5,262 bases of DNA from Acidimicrobiaceae bacterium (GTDB lineage Bacteria > Actinomycetota > Acidimicrobiia > Acidimicrobiales > Palsa-688): positions 1-5,262 of the forward strand of contig DAHWQF010000270.1 of NCBI GenBank assembly GCA_027334785.1. Direction: 5' to 3'. A program made the translations under genes and the position numbers. Within the stretch, counting starts at the first letter, position 1; each line of letters opens with the position of its first letter. This document shows, one piece after another, positions 1-5,191 of this stretch. The notes beneath the pieces are model-generated. The model did not search any database. It saw nothing but the letters and a program-made list of their open reading frames with translations, and had not been told where the DNA came from.

Positions 1-886
1 CGCCTCGGCCAGGGGCCGGTGGACTGAGCCGTTTCCCGACCCGGGACTTGTGAAGTTCTAAGGCCACGCCCGCTTCTAAGGCTGTGCTCGCCGGGTCGGC
101 GCCGGCGTCCCCTTCTTCCGGCGCAGCGTCGAAGGGCCGGTCGAGGGCGAGCGAGTCCTCGCTGTCGAGCTCTGGCCCGTCCAGAAAGGGCAGCACCCCG
201 AGAGTCGGGACACCGGACCGTTTCTGCAGTTGGGTCGTCCCATCGAAGAGGAGTGCCGGGTCACCGCGGAACTTGTTGACCACGAAGCCCTTGACAAGCG
301 GGCGGTACTCGTCGGGCAGCAGGGCCACGGTCCCAAAGAGCGAGGCGAAGACCCCACCGAGGTCGATGTCACCGACGACGATGGCCGGCAGCCCGGCCTC
401 ACGGGCGAGACGAAGGTTGACGATGTCGGCGTCGAGCAGGTTGATCTCGGCCGCGCTCCCCGCTCCTTCGAGGATCACCACGTCGTACCGCCGGCGCATC
501 TCGGCCAGCGCCCCCAGCACGACCTCGAGCAGCTCGGGCTTCAGCCGGTGGTATTCGGCGGCCGTCATGACAGCCAGTGGACGGCCCATCACGACCACCT
601 GGCAGCGGCGATCGCCCGTGGGCTTCAGCAGCACGGGGTTCATGGCGACCTCGGCGTCGACGCCAGCCGCCGTGGCCTGCCAGGCCTGGGAGCGGGCGAT
701 CTCATGGCCGGTCGGGGTGACGGCCGAATTGTTCGACATGTTCTGGGCCTTGAACGGCGCCACCCGCGCTCCCTGCCGGGCGTAGTGACGGCACAGACCA
801 GCCGTGAGGGTGCTCTTGCCGGCGTTGGAGGTGGTACCGCACACCATCACCGCGCCCGAGGGGCCTCGTGCTGCCCGCTGCTTCAA
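1..886 (-). CDS. cobQ: Cobyric acid synthase (glutamine-hydrolysing), N-terminal part, cut by the left edge
   Basis: CobQ/CbiP uses ATP and glutamine to amidate side chains b, d, e and g of adenosylcobyrinic acid a,c-diamide, in the cytoplasm, late in corrin synthesis. Reading minus-strand from 886, 295 codons are open to the edge. Visible family blocks are the P-loop-like GTTSNAGKST (residues 17-26), FKAQNMSNNS (45-54), MNPVLLKP (82-89), EGAGSAAEINL (140-150), VGDIDLGGVFAS (171-182) and FVVNKFRGD (201-209). This is the synthetase half; the glutamine amidotransferase half (family total about 480-510 residues) lies outside the window. I chose the TTG at 884-886 because GGGAGA at 895-900 sits 8 bases upstream; GTG and ATG at residues 13-14 are alternatives but leave almost nothing before the P-loop. 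A cobalamin riboswitch lies directly upstream. Oddities: a long Ala/Gly/Pro-rich linker from about residue 250 with two TTA codons, the RLPRISNFTD block not reached by residue 295, and Leu where the family usually has Arg in DIDRGG. CobB/CbiA is excluded by the FKAQNMSNNS block. Confidence 0.93.
   Translation of the reverse strand, partial: MKQRAARGPSGAVMVCGTTSNAGKSTLTAGLCRHYARQGARVAPFKAQNMSNNSAVTPTGHEIARSQAWQATAAGVDAEVAMNPVLLKPTGDRRCQVVVMGRPLAVMTAAEYHRLKPELLEVVLGALAEMRRRYDVVILEGAGSAAEINLLDADIVNLRLAREAGLPAIVVGDIDLGGVFASLFGTVALLPDEYRPLVKGFVVNKFRGDPALLFDGTTQLQKRSGVPTLGVLPFLDGPELDSEDSLALDRPFDAAPEEGDAGADPASTALEAGVALELHKSRVGKRLSPPAPGRG
56..82. repeat. Short in-frame direct repeat inside cobQ (TTCTAAGGC, two copies)
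   Basis: TTCTAAGGC occurs at 56-64 and again at 74-82, exactly 18 bases apart. On the minus strand each copy encodes Ala-Leu-Glu using the rare codon TTA, giving the peptide ALEAGVALEL. The period is a multiple of three, so the reading frame is kept. It lies in the CobQ inter-domain linker. Two copies of nine bases are consistent with a small tandem duplication, but the flanking bases of the 18-base period match poorly. Confidence 0.6.
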
Positions 887-890
887 CTTT

Positions 891-905
891 GACGTCTCCC
901 GCGTC
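891..905 (-). promoter_or_regulatory. Ribosome binding site of cobQ in a small hairpin loop
   Basis: On the minus strand GACG (905-902) can pair with CGTC (894-891), leaving the Shine-Dalgarno-like GGGAGA (900-895) in the 7-base loop, 8 bases ahead of the TTG start. It lies immediately after the riboswitch B12-box region, so B12 control of cobQ could act on ribosome access. The stem is only 4 bp, so this is suggestive only. The purine-rich site is what decides the TTG start. Confidence 0.5.
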
Positions 906-1054
906 GAAATCTCCGTTGGCCCAGGTTTCCTGGCTCCCGGATCAAGGCTCGCCCCGGCCTTCCAGTCCGGGTGGACCGTGGCCTCCGATGGGGTTTGCTC
1001 CCCGGTTACAGTTGCGGGACAGCCCCGGCCTCTCACCGGTGTTCCCTGTAACCG
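905..1054 (-). promoter_or_regulatory. Cobalamin riboswitch controlling cobQ
   Basis: Read on the minus strand, the segment holds the diagnostic cobalamin aptamer blocks in order: GGTTACAGGGAA, then CCGGTG, then GGCTGTCCCGCAACTGTAACC, then a variable arm, then the B12 box GCCAGGAAACCTGGGCC (918-934). GGTTACAG and CTGTAACC are perfectly complementary, forming the stem expected around the core. The 3' end abuts the cobQ ribosome binding site and no U-run terminator is visible, so repression at the translation step is the likelier mechanism (inference). The 5' boundary is set from the predicted transcription start; both boundaries are approximate. Confidence 0.93.
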
Positions 1055-1060
1055 CTCCGG

Positions 1061-1090
1061 ACGCTACCAGCCAGGCGCTCGGGCACCCAA
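1061..1090 (-). promoter_or_regulatory. Predicted sigma-A-type promoter for the riboswitch-cobQ transcript
   Basis: On the minus strand TTGGGT (1090-1085) and TAGCGT (1066-1061) are separated by 18 bases, a reasonable -35/-10 pair for an actinobacterium. The predicted start, around 1053-1055, coincides with the first base of the riboswitch core GGTTACAGGGAA, which is independent support. The -35 box lies only 15 bases from the divergent cobK start codon, so the two promoters must overlap. Confidence 0.5.
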
Positions 1091-1104
1091 TCGATGCGAC
1101 GAAC

Positions 1105-1866
1105 GTGACCAAACCGCCTCGCCTTCTGTTGCTCGGAGGGACCTCCGAGGCCGGCCGCCTGGCAGAGAGTCTGTCCGCCCTCGACGACGTGGTGGTCGTG
1201 ACCTCGTTGGCGGGCAGGACCGCGAGCCCAGCGCCGCTTCCGGGTCAGCACCGCACCGGTGGCTTCGGCGGCAGCGAGGGGCTGGCTGCCTACCTGCGGG
1301 CCGAGCGGATCTCGGCTCTGGTCGACGCCACCCACCCCTTCGCCGAGCGGATGCGCTGGCAGGCATACGAGGCCTGCCAGCAGACCGGGGTGCCGAGGCT
1401 GCGCCTCGAACGGCCCCCCTGGCAGCCAGCGCCGGGAGACCGCTGGACCGTGGTGGCCACCCTGGCGGCGGCCGCGACGGAGATCGCCGGCGGTCCCTCC
1501 CGGCGGGTGTTCGTGACAACCGGTCGCAACGAGCTGCGCGCCTTCGCTCCCGCCTCAAACGGGCGGCGGTGGTGGCTGGTCCGCTCGCTCGATCCACCCG
1601 AGCGGCTGTGCCTGCGCCCGGCGGAGGTGATCCTCGCCCGAGGTCCGTTCAGCGTCGAGGGGGAGAGGGTGCTCATGAAGCGTCACCGGATCGACCTCCT
1701 CGTGACCAAGAACAGCGGAGGGGCTGCCACCGCCGCCAAGCTCGCGGCGGCGCGGGAGCTCGAGGTAGCGGTCCTCATGGTCGACCGGCCCTCCTCGCCA
1801 GGGGGTCCGTCGGCCGACACCGTCGCCGAGGCTCTGGCGTGGGTGCGTGCGTCGCTCGGCCTCTAG
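1105..1866 (+). CDS. cobK: Precorrin-6A reductase (CobK/CbiJ)
   Basis: CobK reduces precorrin-6A to dihydro-precorrin-6 (precorrin-6B) with NADPH in the aerobic route; CbiJ does the same on the cobalt-precorrin in the anaerobic route. The sequence alone does not separate the two. The 253-residue product has normal family length and recognisable blocks: LLGGTSEAG near the N-terminus (nucleotide-binding fold), TSLAGRT (33-39), GGFGG (52-56), DATHPFA (74-80), LERPPW (101-106), TTGRNEL (138-144), RGPF (179-182), VTKNSGG (200-206) and MVDRP (225-229). The reading frame is open far upstream to 868, but that part overlaps the opposite-strand riboswitch and has no family similarity. I therefore start at GTG 1105, giving MTKPPRLLLLGGTSEAG. 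No convincing Shine-Dalgarno precedes it, so leaderless or weak initiation is possible. It is divergent from cobQ, and the next gene on its strand begins 345 bases later. Confidence 0.93.
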   Translation: MTKPPRLLLLGGTSEAGRLAESLSALDDVVVVTSLAGRTASPAPLPGQHRTGGFGGSEGLAAYLRAERISALVDATHPFAERMRWQAYEACQQTGVPRLRLERPPWQPAPGDRWTVVATLAAAATEIAGGPSRRVFVTTGRNELRAFAPASNGRRWWLVRSLDPPERLCLRPAEVILARGPFSVEGERVLMKRHRIDLLVTKNSGGAATAAKLAAARELEVAVLMVDRPSSPGGPSADTVAEALAWVRASLGL

Positions 1867-1942
1867 CCCGCGGAGCGATGCCTCCCGTGGCGACCGGGAC
1901 GGCCGAACTCGGTCACCCCGATCAGGACCGCTCGGCGGCGAG

Positions 1943-1955
1943 GCTGCGCTAGAGA
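1943..1955 (+). promoter_or_regulatory. Promoter-like -10 element ahead of the permease-kinase leader
   Basis: The 12-base string GCTGCGCTAGAG at 1943-1954 recurs exactly at 4998-5009, where its TAGAGT fits as the -10 box of the second cobalamin riboswitch. Here the hexamer is TAGAGA (1950-1955). A start about 6-7 bases downstream would fall at 1961-1962, exactly where the first RNA hairpin of the leader begins. No good -35 box is visible at 16-19 bases. The fusion gene could also be read from cobK. Confidence 0.4.
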
Positions 1956-1960
1956 GCTGC

Positions 1961-2211
1961 GCCGGTGCCCGTGACCTTCGGTGCCGGCTCGGGTCGGACG
2001 GCCCGGTTCCTGAAGGAGAGCCCTACCTTTGGGAGAGCTTCGCCCCTGGGGTGAACCTTCCGACGCGATACGGTCGATGGGCCTCGACCCGGCCGGCCCG
2101 GCGATCCATGCTCTGTCTGTCGCAGCCTTCGCCTCGGCCGCAGTCTTCGTGCACCGGGCCGGGGGCTGGTGCCGTTGTCGGCACCGTGCCTGAAGCCGCC
2201 AGGAGGAGCCA
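1961..2211 (+). promoter_or_regulatory. Structured 5' leader of the permease-kinase gene, class unknown
   Basis: About 250 untranslated bases separate the candidate promoter from the ATG. Hand-folding finds several stems. 1961-1969 pairs with 1980-1988 (9 bp, two G-U pairs). A nested element is closed by 1993-1998/2059-2064 and 2005-2009/2053-2057. Inside it a hairpin (2012-2015/2038-2041 plus 2021-2023/2031-2033) has an all-purine GAGAG/AGAG internal loop. 2072-2077 pairs with 2084-2089 (6 bp), and 2168-2174 with 2179-2185 (7 bp, TTGT loop). An alternative stem 2039-2045/2049-2055 excludes the nested element, and 1979-1986 can pair with 2179-2186. No cobalamin core, TPP CUGAGA/GAACCUGAU blocks or other class I know is present. 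I found no protein-coding gene in 1867-2211. Chance pairing is common at this GC content, so the regulatory role is inferred. Confidence 0.4.
2201..2206 (+). promoter_or_regulatory. Ribosome binding site of the permease-kinase gene
   Basis: AGGAGG is a perfect Shine-Dalgarno match 5 bases before the ATG at 2212, which fixes the start of the fusion gene. Confidence 0.85.
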
Positions 2212-4698
2212 ATGACGGGAACTGCCAGGATCGAGCAGCGTGGCATCCAAGCCGTGCCGCCCGAGGAGCGGCACGGCCGTGCCCGCAGCCTGTTCGGGGT
2301 CTGGTTCGCGGCCAATCTCGGGCTCCTCGCCGTCGTGTTCGGCGCCATCCTGGCCGCCATGGGCCTCGACCTGGTGCAGGCGGTGCTCACGACGGCCGTG
2401 GCGACGACGGCCTCGTTCCTTATCGTGGGAGCGGTCTCGGTGGCCGGCCAGCGCGCCGGCATGCCCGCGCTCACGCTGTCGAGACGGTCGTTCGGGTGGG
2501 TGGGCAACCTCGTCCCGGCGGGGATGAGCTGGGTGAGCGTGCTCGGCTGGGAGGTTGTGACCTCCGTTATCGGCGCCTGGGCGCTGGTCGGCGTGGCAGG
2601 CGCCACCCTCGGCGTGCGATCCGGAGCGGCGGTCGACACCGCGGCCCTCGGCATCATGCTCGGAGCTTCGCTCGTCCTCGGCGTGCTCGGCCACGGCGCC
2701 ATCCTGCGGTTCCAGCGTCTCGCCGCCATCGGGTTCGGTCTTCTCACCTTGGCAGTGCTCCCGGTGCTCCTCGTGCACGTAGACCTGGCCCGAGTCGACG
2801 CCGCACACCCGGCGTCACTGCGCAACGTGCTGGTGGCCGGCGGGATCCTGGCCGCCGGGACCGGCATCAGCTGGGTCAACCTCGCCCCGGATTACAGCCG
2901 CTACCTGCCCCTTAGCGAGCGGGCTCGATCGATCGTCGGCTGGGTCACCTGCGGGGCAGCGCTGCCGACCGCGGTGCTGGTCATCACCGGCTACCTCCTG
3001 AGCACGAGAGTCAACGGACTGGCCACCGCCCTCGACCCGATCGGGCCGGTCGCTGCAGTGCTCCCCGCCTGGCTGTCGACGCCGTTCCTGCTGGTCGCTG
3101 CCGGCGGCATGCTCGCCGAATCCGACCTGGCCTGCTACTCCTCGGGGTTGACCCTGCTGGCGCTCGGCGTCCGCATTCGCCGGAGTCGCACCGTCCTGGT
3201 CGACGGCGCCGTCGTCTGTGGAGCGGGGCTGTGGCTGATGGTCGGCCGCTCCGGCTTCCTCAGCCCGTTCGAGAGCTTCCTCACCTTGCTCGCGACCGGG
3301 CTCACCGCCTGGGCAGGGGTGGTGCTGGCCGACATGGTTCGCTCCCGGCCCAGGGCCACCCGGCAGAGGCTTGGCGCCCTCTCCACCACCCGGGCCGTGA
3401 ACGCGCCGGGCCTGGCCGGCTTCCTCGCCGGATCGACGGTGGCGCTCGTCACAACGTCGTCGCCGCTTTACACCGGGCCGCTCGCCCGAGGGTTGGTGGG
3501 CGACGGAAGCTTCGGGTTCGGGCTCGGGCTGGTGGTGGCCGCGGCCGTCTCGCTCTCCGGTTGGGAGCTGGCCGCAGCCCGGAGCCGCCGCGCGGCGGGC
3601 GCCGCTGCGGCGACTCAACCCAGCGCCCTCGGCACCCGCTCCGAGGCCGGGCCAAGGCTCACGCCGACCGGGGGCCCGGCGCCCGCCGAACTCGCACCCG
3701 TCGCCGCGCCGGTCACCCGGCTGGTGCTGGTGGGCAGCATCCTGCTCGACATCCTCGTCCACGTGGAGGCGTTGCCGGCCCGGGGCAGTGACGTGATCGC
3801 CGGCGACCGCACCCTGGCCAGCGGCGGAGGCTTCAACGTCTTGAGCGCGGCGGCCCGCCTCGGACTGCCGGCTGCGTACGCAGGACTGATCGGGAACGGC
3901 GCCTTCGGGCGCCAGGTGGCACGGGACCTGGAGGTCTCCGGCATCAGCGCCCTCGTGCCACCGGTCAGCGGGGAGGACACCGGGTTCACCGTCGGCATAG
4001 TCGAGGCTGGCGGCGAGCGCACCTTCCTCACCGCCCCCGGGATCGAGTCTCGCCTGGACGCCACCACCCTCGCCCGGGTGGTCCTCGAGACCGGCGACGC
4101 CGTCTACGTCTCGGGCTACGACCTTCTCTACCCGGTTGCCGGGCCGGCGATCGCCTCATGGCTGCAGGAACTGGGCCCCGACCACCTCTTGGCGGTGGAC
4201 CCCGGACCACTCGGCGGCTCGCCGGGCGGTCCGCTCGACGGGGTGCTCGGGCGGGTCGGCCTGTTCAGCGCCAACGAGCGCGAGGCCGCCGGACGCACCG
4301 GGGGGCGCACGGCGCCGGCAGCTGCGGCAGCCCTCGCCGGCCAGCTCGCCCCCGGCGGCATCGCCGTGGTACGGGTCGGGCCCGCTGGCTGCTGGGTTGC
4401 CCGCCAGGGGGTGGCGCCGGTGCACGTGCCCGGACACCCGGCCGCCGCCGTCGACACCACCGGCGCCGGCGACGTCCATGTCGGTGCCATGCTGGCCCGG
4501 CTGGCAACCGGTGACGACCCGGTGGCCGCCGCCCGGTTCGCCAACGTGGCGGCAGCCCTGTCGGTCGAGCGCCGCGGCGGAGCCAGCGGGCCCGAACCCG
4601 AGGCGGTCGCCGCAGCGATCGCTGGCTCCGCCCTGGCGTCGGCTGCCGGGCTGGCCGCCGCCCCGGCTCCGGCGGGTGGGTCGGACACGGACCGCTGA
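2212..4698 (+). CDS. Fusion protein: NCS1-family cytosine/purine-type permease plus PfkB (ribokinase-like) kinase
   Basis: This 828-residue membrane protein has two complete domains in one frame. Residues about 28-458 form an NCS1 permease (Transp_cyt_pur type). Family signs are LFGVWFAANLGLL (28-40), the glycine-rich first helices, GQRAGMP and LSRRSFGWVGN (79-99), and APDYSRYLP (225-233). Its length suits the family's usual 12 helices with both ends cytoplasmic. Residues 459-500 are an Ala/Pro-rich linker. Residues 503 to about 815 form a PfkB kinase: GGGFNVLSAAARLG (538-551), DTGFTVGIVEAGGERTF (589-605), NxxE at 688-691, and the anion-hole/catalytic DTTGAGD (748-754, base Asp754). All key kinase residues are present, so it should be active. 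NCS1 proteins carry nucleobases, hydantoins, nucleosides or vitamins; PfkB kinases phosphorylate sugars, nucleosides or vitamins. The inferred role is uptake coupled to trapping by phosphorylation. Separate transporter and PfkB kinase genes sit together in E. coli yegTUV. The substrate is unknown; the neighbouring cob genes suggest, but do not prove, a B12-ligand precursor. Confidence 0.9.
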   Translation: MTGTARIEQRGIQAVPPEERHGRARSLFGVWFAANLGLLAVVFGAILAAMGLDLVQAVLTTAVATTASFLIVGAVSVAGQRAGMPALTLSRRSFGWVGNLVPAGMSWVSVLGWEVVTSVIGAWALVGVAGATLGVRSGAAVDTAALGIMLGASLVLGVLGHGAILRFQRLAAIGFGLLTLAVLPVLLVHVDLARVDAAHPASLRNVLVAGGILAAGTGISWVNLAPDYSRYLPLSERARSIVGWVTCGAALPTAVLVITGYLLSTRVNGLATALDPIGPVAAVLPAWLSTPFLLVAAGGMLAESDLACYSSGLTLLALGVRIRRSRTVLVDGAVVCGAGLWLMVGRSGFLSPFESFLTLLATGLTAWAGVVLADMVRSRPRATRQRLGALSTTRAVNAPGLAGFLAGSTVALVTTSSPLYTGPLARGLVGDGSFGFGLGLVVAAAVSLSGWELAAARSRRAAGAAAATQPSALGTRSEAGPRLTPTGGPAPAELAPVAAPVTRLVLVGSILLDILVHVEALPARGSDVIAGDRTLASGGGFNVLSAAARLGLPAAYAGLIGNGAFGRQVARDLEVSGISALVPPVSGEDTGFTVGIVEAGGERTFLTAPGIESRLDATTLARVVLETGDAVYVSGYDLLYPVAGPAIASWLQELGPDHLLAVDPGPLGGSPGGPLDGVLGRVGLFSANEREAAGRTGGRTAPAAAAALAGQLAPGGIAVVRVGPAGCWVARQGVAPVHVPGHPAAAVDTTGAGDVHVGAMLARLATGDDPVAAARFANVAAALSVERRGGASGPEPEAVAAAIAGSALASAAGLAAAPAPAGGSDTDR

Positions 4699-5004
4699 GG
4701 GCTTCGCCTTCCCGGCACCGAGGTTCCAACCGGGTGGGCTCGGCGCGATCGGCCTTCTGGGCCGGCCGACCGACAGGCTCGCCGGCGGCGACCCCCGGCC
4801 CGGTGACCCCCGGCCCGGTAACCCAGTCCGGCCCGGTAACCCAGTGAGGAGGCCCCTCTCGACGCCGAGGCCGAATCGTGTGGCGGCCAGCCGATCGTCG
4901 GGAGGCTACGAGGGCGCCCGGCCGCAAGAGCGGTGCGAGAAGGGGCGGGCCCGACCGCCCGGCGGCGCCGCTTTGAGCCTCGACGAGCTGGGCGGGAGCT
5001 GCGC
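4699..5004. other. Gene-free spacer between the permease-kinase gene and the second riboswitch
   Basis: I see no credible coding region here on either strand; open frames are GC-rich shadows rich in Arg, Pro and Gly. Contents are a short hairpin CGGCC/GGCCG (4750-4754/4760-4764), the compound tandem repeat at 4790-4845, and a hairpin GGGCGG/CCGCCC (4943-4948/4955-4960). The last is followed by the palindrome GCGGCGCCGC and a three-T run near 4971-4973. Either hairpin could end transcription of the fusion gene, but neither has a proper U-tract. Confidence 0.5.
4790..4845. repeat. Compound GC-rich tandem repeat
   Basis: GACCCCCGGCCCGGT is present twice head-to-tail (4790-4804 and 4805-4819). 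Overlapping this, CCGGCCCGGTAACCCAGT is present twice head-to-tail (4810-4827 and 4828-4845). The shared core is CCGGCCCGGT followed by GACCC once and AACCC twice, giving three units starting at 4795, 4810 and 4828. All copies are exact apart from the G/A change, which indicates recent slippage or duplication. The core is partly self-complementary (CCGG and GGCC). Confidence 0.9.
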
Positions 5005-5010
5005 TAGAGT
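4998..5010 (+). promoter_or_regulatory. Predicted -10 region of the second riboswitch transcript
   Basis: TAGAGT at 5005-5010 fits the actinobacterial TANNNT -10 pattern and would start transcription near 5016-5018, just before the riboswitch core. It lies in GCTGCGCTAGAG, which is identical to the element at 1943-1954. A -35 match is weak (TCGACG with a 19-base spacer). Confidence 0.45.
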
Positions 5011-5017
5011 GCCGTCC

Positions 5018-5158
5018 ATTGCGATGCTCGGGAAACCGGTGCTCTTCGGCCCGGTCCCGCCACTGTGACCGGGGAGCGACGCCAATGACGCCACCGGCCC
5101 CAACAGGCCCGCGCAGGCGGGATGAGCGCAGCTCTGGCAACCAGGAGATCGGCTGCAG
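5018..5158 (+). promoter_or_regulatory. Cobalamin riboswitch controlling cobI
   Basis: The plus strand carries GGGAAACCGGTG (5030-5041), the core CCGGTCCCGCCACTGTGACC (5051-5070) followed by GGGGAGCGACGCC, a variable arm, and a B12-box-like segment around CAACCAGGAGATCGGCTGC (5138-5156). The box departs from the usual CCAGGAGACCTGCC in its last bases. The long stem that surrounds the core in the cobQ riboswitch is not obvious here, so this may be a variant aptamer. It ends about 20 bases before the ribosome binding site of cobI, and no intrinsic terminator lies between them, suggesting translational control. Confidence 0.92.
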
Positions 5159-5161
5159 CGG

Positions 5162-5170
5162 TAGAGTGCC
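5162..5170 (+). repeat. Second copy of TAGAGTGCC, immediately downstream of the riboswitch
   Basis: TAGAGTGCC at 5005-5013 is repeated exactly at 5162-5170, and both copies follow a GCTGC string within a few bases. The two copies bracket the riboswitch. The downstream copy also has a -10-like TAGAGT that would place a start near 5174, before the cobI ribosome binding site. Confidence 0.5.
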
Positions 5171-5191
5171 ACGTTCCGAGGGAGATGGTCG

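Noticed and set aside
84..892. Plus-strand open frames opposite cobQ
   Set aside because: The minus strand carries unmistakable CobQ motifs; the plus-strand products are Ser/Arg-rich with no recognisable domain.
868..1104. N-terminal extension of CobK from GTG 868
   Set aside because: The extra 79 codons overlap the cobalamin riboswitch on the other strand and add nothing found in the family; GTG 1105 gives a normal-length protein.
1892..1914. Terminator after cobK (GACCGGG/CTCGGTC hairpin)
   Set aside because: The 7-bp stem has one wobble, a 9-base loop and no U-tract; too weak to call at this GC content.
804..1952. Long plus-strand open frame over the riboswitch and cobK
   Set aside because: It is Arg/Gly/Pro-rich with no family similarity, out of frame with the clear CobK protein, and overlaps an opposite-strand riboswitch: a GC-rich shadow.
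1961..2211. TPP or cobalamin riboswitch in the permease-kinase leader
   Set aside because: GCCGCCAGGAGGAGCC near 2195-2210 vaguely resembles a B12 box but is just the ribosome binding site region. The core GTCCCGCCACTGT and the TPP CTGAGA/GAACCTGAT blocks are absent.
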